A stretch of DNA of 64,000 nt from an uncultured Eubacteriales bacterium. GTDB lineage: Bacteria; Bacillota; Clostridia; Oscillospirales; Oscillospiraceae. The translations under genes were made by a program, and so were the position numbers. The stretch is from NCBI GenBank assembly GCA_900540545.1, contig UQGJ01000003.1, forward strand, positions 1 to 64,000, written 5' to 3'. Under the pieces are notes generated by a model that searched no databases, had not been told where the DNA came from, and was given only the letters and a program-made list of their open reading frames with translations. This document shows, in pieces, positions 56,896 to 64,000 of this stretch (the first letter of the stretch is position 1; every line of letters starts with the position of its first letter).

Positions 56896-59800
56896 ATGCT
56901 TCCATGCGCTTTACGCCTGGACTGCGTCGCGCCCCGCCGTATCCTGGCGGCGGCCCTGGCTTGCCTCATGACAGTCACTCTGCTGCCCGCAGCGGCGTTT
57001 GCGGATGCTTCGGTAATCACTACCTTTCGTGATTTGCAGTCTGCAATCAGCGCGGCGTCGGGCGGGACCGAGGACGACCCAATCATCATCGAAATTGGCG
57101 CGGGCTTTGAGTTAACGGCTATGATCACACCGCCCGCAGACACTTGTATCGAGCTGACCAGCGGCGCCGGCGGGCCGTATACGCTTACGGTGGCGTCGTC
57201 CTTTACCGACAGCAGAGGCTTTTCCGTAACGGGCGGCAGCACGCTGATTCTAGAGAATATCGTACTCGACGGAAGTGGGGTCAATAAGCCGCTGGTCGAT
57301 GTTCGTTCCGGCAAGCTGGTCATCAGCGACGGCGCGGTGTTGCAAAACAGCAGCAGCTGCGCCGTACAAGTCCAGGTTGACAATACGCCGTCGGCAAAGC
57401 CGGTTACTTCCGTCGTGATGAACGGAGGGGAGCTTAAGAACAACGCGGGCGGCGGAATCTATATGAACATTACATATATGTCTAGTTCGGTACAGCAGGC
57501 GCTGTCCCTGGATATAAACGGGGGGAAAATCACAGGCAACGGGATGGACGCCGGCAGCTGCGGCGGTATTTATGCACGGAAAATGGTGAATAACGCAACC
57601 GCACAGGTCACGATTTCGGACTGCGAAATCACCGGGAACAAAGCAAAAAACGGCGGCGGCATCTTTGTGGACTGCCCTTTTGAGATGACGGGCGGCGAGA
57701 TAGGAAACAACACCGCAAGCATACAGGGCGGAGGTATCTTTATCAGCGAGAATCAGGAGCCTGTCATCAACGGCGGTACGATTACCGGCAATACCGCCGC
57801 CGGCGACAGCGGTTCTCCAGCGAAGGGCAAAGGGAATAACGTCTATACGCGCTCTGTCCTCCAACTCGGCAGCGGCGTCAATATCCCGGACGGTGTTTTC
57901 CTGCAAACCCTCAAGGAGAATAGCCCGGATACCGTTTTACTGCTTCCGGCGACGCTGAATAACCCCATAGAGATTGAGGGGGCTTATCGGATCAACCCTA
58001 ACCCCATGATAAATATGCCGGTGGCAAAGACAGCGGATGGGAACGCGATGTCGCAGGACACCTTTGGAAAGCTCTCGCTGGAAGGGATGGAGCAATTCCG
58101 CCTGGCGCTGGACGAGAGCGGCGTTGTGCGCCTGGGTAACACGGCCTCCGGCCAGCCGCTGATTTTTTACAGCGAATATTTGGGCAATCAGCTGTTTGAC
58201 GGCACGGCGCCCAGCCAGAGCGGCGACGGATGGGACTGGGAAGCGGGCACCAAAACGCTGACGCTCTCCGGCGCTACGGTGGAAACCGATGAAAGCTACG
58301 CCCTTCTGCTTCCGCCGGACGCAAAAATTGTGCTGGCGGAGGACACGACCTCCACCTTTACCAAAACGGGACGCTATTATTCCGTGTTCGGCGAAGGTCC
58401 GCTGGAAATCACCGGGCCGGGCAAGCTGGTGGTAACCGGAAGTGTAATCGGCCTCAGCGCGGTGGGCGCGCTCACGATAGACGGCTGCGAGATAGATGCC
58501 ACGGGAACAAGTAACGGCGGCATTTACGGCTACGACGGCGTGACCATTTCCACCTCCACGCTGAATGTGGCGGGGGGTATTGTCCTTGAGGGCGGAACGC
58601 TCAATATCAGCGATACGGATGCAGTCATAGATGGGACTCACTATTCCGCCATCACTGTGGCGCTGCCAAATACCGGCGCGACCCTTGCCGATTATCTCAA
58701 AATTGCCGATTTGCCGGAGGGAATGAAGCTGCACAAGGGGGAGGACAGCGGCAGCTACTATGCCACCGTCGCCGACAGTGAGGAGCACGAGGTCCTCTCG
58801 CTCACGCTCCGGGCACCGGAACGATATACCATCACCTTTAACGCCAACGGCGGCAATCCGCTCACCCCGTCCACGGCGCAGACCAGCGCCGACGGTAAGC
58901 TGTCCACCCTGCCCACGCCCACCAGGAGCGGAAGCTACCGCTTCGACGGCTGGTTCAAGGCGGATAATACGCCGGTCACGGCCGAGACCGAGTTTACCGG
59001 TGACACCGAGATTTTTGCCCACTGGACCTACACGGGCGGCAGTTCCGGCGACTCCAGTAACACCACCACCAGTACCACCCATAACCCCGACGGCTCCGTC
59101 ACCACCACGGTCAAAAAGCCCAACGGCACCATCACCGAGACCACCAAGGCCCCGGACGGGACGAAAACCGTGGTGGAGACGAAAAAGGACGGCTCCAGGA
59201 CGGAGACCGTCACCACGCCCGACGGCGGCAGGACCGAGACGGCCACCACCGCCCAGGGGGATAGGACCTACGCTGAGGAGCGCCCGGACGGCGCCAAAAT
59301 CAGCGCCGACATTCCCAAGGGCGGCGGGGCCACCGCGGCGGTGGAACTGCCCGGCGACATGGCCGCCCCCGTGGCGGTCTCCTTCCCGGCCACCGACGGC
59401 ACAGTGGTCCTGCGGGTCCACCCGGACGGAACAGAGGAGCCGGTGACCTACTCGCTGGTGGAGGACGGCAGGGCCTATGTCCGCCTGGACAGCGACGCCA
59501 AGCTGCGGGTGGAGACCCGCGCGGGCCTTTTTGACGATATGGACGGCCACTGGGCGGAGGAGTCCGCCGACTTCGCCGGCGCCCGGGCGCTGCTCCAGGG
59601 CACCGCGCCCCGCACGTTTAGCCCGGAGCGGCCTATGACCCGCGCCATGCTGGCCACGGTGCTTTACCGCATAGCCGGAGCGCCCGGCGCGGGCGGGGCG
59701 GCGTTCAGCGACGTGGAGGCCGGGAGCTGGTATGCCGACGGCGTGGCCTGGGCCGCCGAACACGGTATCGCCGCCGGGACGGGCGGCGGGCTGTTCAGCG

Positions 59801-60081
59801 CGGACCGCGCCATCACCCGGCAGGAGCTGGCGGTCATGCTCTGGAACTACGCCAGGTATGACGGAATCGACGTCTATGTGGGAGAGAACACCAGCATTCT
59901 CTCCTTTACCGACATTGACAAGACCGAAGATTGGGCTATTCCCGCCCTCCAATGGGCCTGCGGCGCGGGCATCCTCCAGGGCGGTGAGGACGGCGCCCTG
60001 GATCCCGCCGGCCCTGCCACCCGGGCGGAGGTCGCGGCCATGCTGGAGCGGTTCATCGCGGCGGCCGTCAAGGCGGGGTAA
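56896..60081 (+). CDS. SLH-domain surface protein with InlB-type repeat and beta-helix region
   Basis: A 1061-residue exported protein. The signal (RRILAAALACLMTVTLLPAAAFA) is followed by a beta-helix-like region (about 15-600, with GGGIYMNITY, GGGIFVDC, GGGIFISEN steps), a Listeria-Bacteroides InlB B-repeat (ITFNANGGNPLTPSTA...YRFDGWFKADNTPVTAETEFTGDTEIFAHWTY, about 650-715), a Thr-rich linker with PDGxxT repeats (720-800) and three SLH repeats at the C-terminus (FDDMDGHWAEESADFAGARAL onward). ATG 56896 has AGGGGG 8 bases ahead and is preferred to 56860. The first two thirds are visibly less GC-rich than the SLH part, suggesting an acquired ligand-binding head. Confidence 0.87.
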   Translation: MLPCALRLDCVAPRRILAAALACLMTVTLLPAAAFADASVITTFRDLQSAISAASGGTEDDPIIIEIGAGFELTAMITPPADTCIELTSGAGGPYTLTVASSFTDSRGFSVTGGSTLILENIVLDGSGVNKPLVDVRSGKLVISDGAVLQNSSSCAVQVQVDNTPSAKPVTSVVMNGGELKNNAGGGIYMNITYMSSSVQQALSLDINGGKITGNGMDAGSCGGIYARKMVNNATAQVTISDCEITGNKAKNGGGIFVDCPFEMTGGEIGNNTASIQGGGIFISENQEPVINGGTITGNTAAGDSGSPAKGKGNNVYTRSVLQLGSGVNIPDGVFLQTLKENSPDTVLLLPATLNNPIEIEGAYRINPNPMINMPVAKTADGNAMSQDTFGKLSLEGMEQFRLALDESGVVRLGNTASGQPLIFYSEYLGNQLFDGTAPSQSGDGWDWEAGTKTLTLSGATVETDESYALLLPPDAKIVLAEDTTSTFTKTGRYYSVFGEGPLEITGPGKLVVTGSVIGLSAVGALTIDGCEIDATGTSNGGIYGYDGVTISTSTLNVAGGIVLEGGTLNISDTDAVIDGTHYSAITVALPNTGATLADYLKIADLPEGMKLHKGEDSGSYYATVADSEEHEVLSLTLRAPERYTITFNANGGNPLTPSTAQTSADGKLSTLPTPTRSGSYRFDGWFKADNTPVTAETEFTGDTEIFAHWTYTGGSSGDSSNTTTSTTHNPDGSVTTTVKKPNGTITETTKAPDGTKTVVETKKDGSRTETVTTPDGGRTETATTAQGDRTYAEERPDGAKISADIPKGGGATAAVELPGDMAAPVAVSFPATDGTVVLRVHPDGTEEPVTYSLVEDGRAYVRLDSDAKLRVETRAGLFDDMDGHWAEESADFAGARALLQGTAPRTFSPERPMTRAMLATVLYRIAGAPGAGGAAFSDVEAGSWYADGVAWAAEHGIAAGTGGGLFSADRAITRQELAVMLWNYARYDGIDVYVGENTSILSFTDIDKTEDWAIPALQWACGAGILQGGEDGALDPAGPATRAEVAAMLERFIAAAVKAG

Positions 60082-60111
60082 GCGATACCACGCCGGCAAG
60101 ACGCAAAGAGG

Positions 60112-60155
60112 GAGGACGCCCGGCGCACAGAGATGCGCCGGGCGTCCTCTTTTGT
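60112..60155. terminator. Bidirectional terminator between SLH and ABC ATPase genes
   Basis: A perfect 16-bp stem (GAGGACGCCCGGCGCA with its complement) and a 6-base loop, then TTTTGTTTTT on the right. It lies between converging genes. Confidence 0.9.
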
Positions 60156-60157
60156 TT

Positions 60158-61249
60158 TTACAGCTCCACCCGCAGGAGGTTTTGCTCCCCCTCCCGCCGC
60201 AGGGTCTGGGTTTTCAGGAGTTTTTTCAGCAGCAGCAGAGAGAGGTCGTCTCCGCCGTCCCCGGTCAGCAGGTCCGGGGTGGGGGCTGGGCTGGGCCAGG
60301 CGAAAGTGAGTTCCACCGACCCGGTCTCCTCAGAATAACCCGCCGTCAGGGTGATGTCCGGGTCCCCCTCCACCGTGGGCAGGAGCTTGTTCATCAGCAG
60401 CTCCTCCGCCGCCAGCTGGAGGGCGTTGGCCTGCCTGGGAGTGAGCAGGTACTTCCGGGCGAAGGCGTCCAGCCCGGCGGTGAGGGCGTAGAAGTCGAAG
60501 GTGCGGCTCTGGATTTGGAAGGAATAGGTGCGGACCTTGTGGATGAAGGCCCGGGTCAGCTCCCGCTGGGGCCGGTCAAAAACCTGTTCCGGGGGGCCCT
60601 CCTCGTAGATTTCCCCCTGGTCCATGTAGAACACCCGGCTGGACACGTCCCTGGCGAACTTCATCTCGTGGGTGACGATCATCATGGTCATCCCTTCCTG
60701 GGCCAGGCGGCGGATGACCCCCAGCACCTCGGAGACCATGGTGGGGTCCAGGGCGGAGGTGGGCTCGTCGAAGAGGATGATCTCCGGGTCCATGGCCAGG
60801 GTGCGGGCGATGGCCACCCGCTGCTTCTGCCCGCCGGAGAGCTCGTCGGGGTAGGCTAGGGCCTTGTCCCGCAGGCCCACCAGCTCCAGCAGCTCCATGC
60901 CCCGGTCGTAGGCCGCTTGCCGGGACTTGCCCAGCAGGTCCACCGGCCCCAGCATGAGGTTTTCCACCACCATCAGGTGGGAGAAGAGGTTGAAGGACTG
61001 GAACACCATCCCCATCTTCCGCCGGAGGGCCTGAATGTCCGCCCCCTTCTCCAGAATGTTCACCCCGTCGATGAGGATCTCCCCGGAGGTGGGGGTCTCC
61101 AGCAGGTTGAGGCAGCGCAGGAAGGTGGATTTCCCGGTGCCGGAGGGGCCGATGACGGAGATGACCTCCCCCTTTTCGATGTCCGCGTTCACGTCCTTCA
61201 GCGGGGTCACGGACCCGAAGGATTTACTCAGATGTCTCACGGAGATCAT
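60158..61249 (-). CDS. Amino-acid ABC transporter ATPase with C-terminal GHKL/RsbW-like domain (second system)
   Basis: A 363-residue protein. The ABC domain (1-242) is complete: GPSGTGKS, VFQSFNLFSHL, LSGGQKQRVAIARTLAMDP, IILFDEPTSALDP, THEMKFA. Residues 250-363 repeat the extra domain of the 39228 protein: ALQLAAEELLMNKLLPTV (N-box with Glu and Asn), SVELTFAWPSPAP, DLSLLLLKKLLKTQTLRREGEQNLLRVEL. Here the N-box asparagine is kept. It overlaps the binding protein-permease gene by 4 bases. Confidence 0.88.
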   Translation of the reverse strand: MISVRHLSKSFGSVTPLKDVNADIEKGEVISVIGPSGTGKSTFLRCLNLLETPTSGEILIDGVNILEKGADIQALRRKMGMVFQSFNLFSHLMVVENLMLGPVDLLGKSRQAAYDRGMELLELVGLRDKALAYPDELSGGQKQRVAIARTLAMDPEIILFDEPTSALDPTMVSEVLGVIRRLAQEGMTMMIVTHEMKFARDVSSRVFYMDQGEIYEEGPPEQVFDRPQRELTRAFIHKVRTYSFQIQSRTFDFYALTAGLDAFARKYLLTPRQANALQLAAEELLMNKLLPTVEGDPDITLTAGYSEETGSVELTFAWPSPAPTPDLLTGDGGDDLSLLLLKKLLKTQTLRREGEQNLLRVEL

Positions 61250-62757
61250 TGCATTGCCACCCCCTTGATTTCACGCTTGCGGTGCTTGGGGTCCACCCGG
61301 ACCTCCACCAGGGAGAGGGCCGCCGCCAGCAGATTGGCCAGGAGGAAGTAGATGAGGGCGGTGGCGATGAGGGAGAAGAAGGCGTCGTAGGTGAGGCCCC
61401 GGACGATGTCGCTCATGCGGGTCAGGTCCTGGATGGTGATGTACCCCACCACCGAGGTCATCTTCACCATGGAGATGAATTCCCCCCGGTAGACCGGCAG
61501 CACGTAGCGGATGGCCTGGGGGGCGGTGATTTTGCAGAAGGCCTGCACCCTGCTGTACCCCAGGGCTGCCGCGGCCTCCAGCTGGCCGGGGTCCACCGTG
61601 TCGATGCCCATGCGCATCATCTCGGAGACATAGGCGGCGAAGTTGATGGAGAAGCCCACCACCGCCACCACGATGCCGTTGTGAACGTCCACAAAGACCA
61701 GATAGAATAGAATCATCAGAAAGACCAGCACCGGCACGCCCTGGACCAGCCGGATAAAGACCTTGGCCGGGACGTTGGCCCATTTGGACTTGGCCCGCCG
61801 GGCCATGCATACGCCGAAGCCCAGCACCGTGCCCAACACGGCGGAGAGCAGGGAGATGAGCACCGTCACCCCCAGGCCATGGGCGAAGAGCTGCCAGCGG
61901 TTTTCCAGCACGAAGGTCTTGTAGAACCCACTCTGTATCCGCTCCCACAGGCCGATGGAGGCCACGCTCTCCCCCCGCACCAGGGCCACGATGCCCCCGG
62001 TGTAGTCGGCGTCGGAGAAGAGGACCGACTGCTTCCGCTCCTCCGTGACGGTGATGCAGGCCCCCGCCATGTCGTACTTGCCGGACACCAGACCGGGGAT
62101 GATGCCGCCGAAGTCCATGTCGGTCAGCTCCAGCCCATAGCCCAGCTCATCGCAGATGCGCAGGGCCAGCTCGATGTCGTAGCCCACCACCTCGCCGTTC
62201 TTCAGGTAGGAGAAGGGGGCGGAGGTGCTGGTGGTGGCAAAGCGGAGGGTCCCCCGTTCCCCGGTGAGGGACAGTTCGGGGAGGACCTTGGCGTCCTCGT
62301 CCGTGCCGAACCAGCGCCGGTCCACGTCCTCCAGAGTGCCGTCAGTCTGGAACCGGGCCAGCACCCCGTTCACCTCGTCCCGCAGGGCGGTCCGCTCCAG
62401 GGGGAAGGCGAAGGCGTAGCTGTCCGCCCGGAACAGCTCAGGCAGCACCCGAAGCCCCTCGGACCGGGCGGCGATGTCCCGGGCCATGGGCTCGTCGGTG
62501 ACGATGGCGTCGATTTTGCCCGAGATCAGGGCGGCGGCCTCGTCGGCGTGGTTGTTGAAGTAGCTCAGCTTGGCGTCCGGCACCCGGTCCAGAAGGACCT
62601 GGTCAAAGACGGCGCCGGTGATGACCCCCACGTTTCGCCCTGACAGGTCGTCCAGCGTCTCGATGGTACCGCTTTCCTGCGCCGCCGCCGGCAGCATCAG
62701 CGCGGCGCACAGCGCCACCGCCGCCAGCATGGCATAAAAAACGCGTCGTTTTCCCAT
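61246..62757 (-). CDS. Fused amino-acid-binding protein and ABC permease with swapped lobes
   Basis: A 503-residue fusion. After a signal peptide (RRVFYAMLAAVALCAALMLP), residues 25-160 resemble the second lobe of an SBP_bac_3 protein (TLDDLSGRNVGVITG...ALISGKIDAIVTDEPMARDI), and 165-265 the first lobe (GTLRFATTSTSAPFSYLKNGEVVGYDIELALRICDELG...ERKQSVLFSDADYTGGIVAL). A HisM-type permease follows (LVQGVPVLVFLMILFYLVF, EAA loop DTVDPGQLEAAAALGYSRVQAFCKITAPQAI). ATG 62757 follows AAAGGAGG by 7 bases. It is under a shared-motif promoter. Confidence 0.9.
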   Translation of the reverse strand: MGKRRVFYAMLAAVALCAALMLPAAAQESGTIETLDDLSGRNVGVITGAVFDQVLLDRVPDAKLSYFNNHADEAAALISGKIDAIVTDEPMARDIAARSEGLRVLPELFRADSYAFAFPLERTALRDEVNGVLARFQTDGTLEDVDRRWFGTDEDAKVLPELSLTGERGTLRFATTSTSAPFSYLKNGEVVGYDIELALRICDELGYGLELTDMDFGGIIPGLVSGKYDMAGACITVTEERKQSVLFSDADYTGGIVALVRGESVASIGLWERIQSGFYKTFVLENRWQLFAHGLGVTVLISLLSAVLGTVLGFGVCMARRAKSKWANVPAKVFIRLVQGVPVLVFLMILFYLVFVDVHNGIVVAVVGFSINFAAYVSEMMRMGIDTVDPGQLEAAAALGYSRVQAFCKITAPQAIRYVLPVYRGEFISMVKMTSVVGYITIQDLTRMSDIVRGLTYDAFFSLIATALIYFLLANLLAAALSLVEVRVDPKHRKREIKGVAMQ

Positions 62758-62785
62758 GGCACGGCCTCCTTTCCCGAGTGGTTCC

Positions 62786-62844
62786 ATTATATCGGTTTTC
62801 CAGCGGGAGGGGGGCAAATCGGGACAGAATTGACGAAAAAATGA
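62786..62844 (-). promoter_or_regulatory. Promoter with shared 17-base element, second ABC operon
   Basis: Minus strand: TCATTTTTTCGTCAATT (62844-62828), exactly 36 bases, then TATAAT (62791-62786). The first half site is TCATTT rather than TCAATT. There is no -35 hexamer. The full arrangement is 59 bases long, as at 34206-34264 and 42015-42073. Confidence 0.75.
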
Positions 62845-62868
62845 AGAGTTCCGCGGCATGAAAACAGG

Positions 62869-62903
62869 AAATCGCCTGGAATCTTACGATTCCAGGCGAT
62901 TTT
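62869..62903 (-). terminator. Hairpin downstream of tRNA-fMet
   Basis: A perfect 15-bp stem AAATCGCCTGGAATC with its complement and a 5-base loop lies directly after the encoded CCA end. The T-run behind it on the minus strand is broken (TTTCCTGTTTT). It probably ends or trims the tRNA transcript. Confidence 0.65.
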
Positions 62904-62980
<77 letters not shown>

Positions 62981-63024
62981 ATATTACATCCATCCAAAGG
63001 TTTGCACTTCTGCTTACGTCACTA

Positions 63025-63053
63025 AATATAGCATATCAGCCCCAGTATGTCAA
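63025..63053 (-). promoter_or_regulatory. Promoter of tRNA-fMet
   Basis: On the minus strand TTGACA (63053-63048) and TATATT (63030-63025) are separated by 17 bases, the closest match to the sigma-A consensus in the window. The tRNA 5' end is 44 bases downstream. Confidence 0.8.
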
Positions 63054-63266
63054 TATTTTGAGCAAAAAAGTTATCGGGTATAATCAGAGGTATTTACCTG
63101 ATAGGCGATTCGTTTTTACATGATTTAACAGCATTTTATAGGTTTTTATGGGGTCGTTGCAGCGGTTGCAGCAAAATTACAGCGACGTTACAGCAAAAAT
63201 TTTCGGAAGATCACAGTTTTAACCTAGCCGCAGCAAGCAAAAAAAATAATTAGGGGATTCAATAAT
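63054..63266. other. AT-rich leader region of the parA gene with iteron-like repeats
   Basis: The region is clearly AT-richer than the rest of the window. TATAAT at 63079-63084 with a weak TTTTGA 17 bases before it may be the parA promoter. Four direct copies of [AG]TT[AG]CAGC begin at 63156, 63165, 63176 and 63187 (spacing 9, 11, 11). They may bind the partition or replication protein of the element to the right. Confidence 0.5.
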
Positions 63267-64000
63267 ATGGGTAAAATTATAGTTATTGCCAATGCAAAAG
63301 GCGGCGTAGGTAAAACCACCACGACCATCAACTTAGGGGATGCGCTCTCGCGGATGGGAAGGAAGGTCCTGTTGGTGGACGTCGATCCGCAGCGTGGTAA
63401 TTTGACGCGGGCCATGGGATATGACCACGGGGAGTTGAAGTATACCCTCACCAACGTCATGGCGGCGGCTATTGACTTTCCGGAAGCGCTGTCCCGTATT
63501 CTGGAGGGTACTTTATTGTGCCACGATAAGGTGGACTTATTGCCTGCGACCAAAAACCTTGGCGGTATTGCCGACCGCCTCGTCGTTATGAAGAATTCGC
63601 TCTATACCGGCGGCGATCAGTGCGTCAGAGTTCTTCGTAGCAGTTTCCAGCCTATCAGGGATCGGTACGACTACATCATCATCGACTGCGCACCCCAAAC
63701 AGATATGCTGCTGATCAATGCCCTGGCAGCGGCGGACGAGGTAATCATCCCCGTCCAAGCTGAATACTTGGCCGAAGAGGGCATCCCCGACATCCTGGAA
63801 ACGGTCTGCGCCGTCCGCAACAGCTACAACCCCGCCCTGAAGGTGGCAGGAATCCTCATCACCCTCTGCCATACGACGTTCAACCTGTGTAGGGATGTCC
63901 GGGCCACCATTATGGAAGTATATGGACGTGACTACCACATCTTTGAGGAGCCTATCAGCTATTCCGTCCGTGTGGCCGAGCACCCTGTTTATGGAGAGAG
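63267..64000 (+). CDS. ParA/Soj family partition ATPase (cut by window end)
   Basis: At least 244 residues; the gene runs off the right edge. MGKIIVIANAKGGVGKTTTT gives the deviant Walker A motif KGGVGKTT with its signature lysine; VLLVDVDPQRGNLT is Walker A' and YDYIIIDCAPQTDMLLINAL is Walker B. Such ATPases move plasmids or chromosome origins, usually with a ParB partner, which would lie beyond the window. Codon use is less GC-rich than in the neighbours. Together with the iteron-like repeats upstream, a plasmid-like or integrative element is more likely than the chromosomal Soj. Confidence 0.88.
   Translation, partial: MGKIIVIANAKGGVGKTTTTINLGDALSRMGRKVLLVDVDPQRGNLTRAMGYDHGELKYTLTNVMAAAIDFPEALSRILEGTLLCHDKVDLLPATKNLGGIADRLVVMKNSLYTGGDQCVRVLRSSFQPIRDRYDYIIIDCAPQTDMLLINALAAADEVIIPVQAEYLAEEGIPDILETVCAVRNSYNPALKVAGILITLCHTTFNLCRDVRATIMEVYGRDYHIFEEPISYSVRVAEHPVYGE

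Noticed and set aside
63224..63983. Antisense frames opposite parA
   Set aside because: The sense strand encodes clear ParA motifs; the antisense frames have none.

Overview
The window is GC-rich (roughly 60-65 percent by eye) low-GC-lineage-type Firmicutes DNA. The signs are AGGAGG ribosome binding sites, frequent TTG and GTG starts, the S10-spc-alpha ribosomal gene order with a KOW-domain gene between map and infA, a zinc-type S14, SLH surface proteins and NCS2, MATE and DAACS transporters. A gut Oscillospiraceae-like organism (Flavonifractor, Oscillibacter or Lawsonibacter relatives) is the best inference; the sequence alone does not fix the genus.

Left part (1-9300): an amidohydrolase gene has a textbook sigma-54 promoter, and next to it lies a sigma-54 activator gene that ends a leftward operon with a glycosyltransferase and two near-duplicate secreted stalk-domain proteins. 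pyrE and a RadC-family gene run the other way. Two large copies of a structured intergenic repeat (8640-8923, 11794-12160), plus the tail of a third at the left edge, flank an SLH protein gene.

Centre (12200-28750): an intact S10-spc-alpha superoperon, rpsJ to rplQ, including secY, adk, map, a KOW protein, infA and rpmJ. It starts at tandem promoters with a leader of about 270 bases and ends at a perfect 20-bp-stem terminator. Two small points stand out: a Gly/Arg/Pro-rich tail on S3 and a short tandem repeat at the end of L3.

Right part (29000-62760): a transport and signalling island. It holds a DUF3343 protein, a MATE pump, two tandem DAACS symporters, an orphan 7TMR-DISM histidine kinase, an amino-acid ABC transporter, an orphan OmpR-type regulator, a rightward run of about 14 genes (42138-56780), an SLH surface protein and a second amino-acid ABC transporter. 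The run contains a STAS protein, a SpoIIE-type phosphatase and an RsbW-like ATPase, the three parts of a partner-switching system, plus a GGDEF protein and two NCS2 permeases. The most striking observation is that RsbW/GHKL-like domains (signature EE-[LV]-x-x-[N], ending in a DG-x-N strand) are attached to five transport proteins here: at the N-terminus of both DAACS symporters, at the C-terminus of a MATE protein and at the C-terminus of both ABC ATPases. Three of the corresponding operons share a 17-base element (two TCAATT-like half sites 11 bases apart) placed exactly 36 bases upstream of a TATAAT box. I read this as one regulon of transporters wired to a partner-switching-like module.

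Right edge (62900-64000): an initiator tRNA gene with its own promoter, then AT-richer DNA with iteron-like repeats and a ParA-type ATPase cut by the window end, probably the start of a plasmid-like or integrative element.
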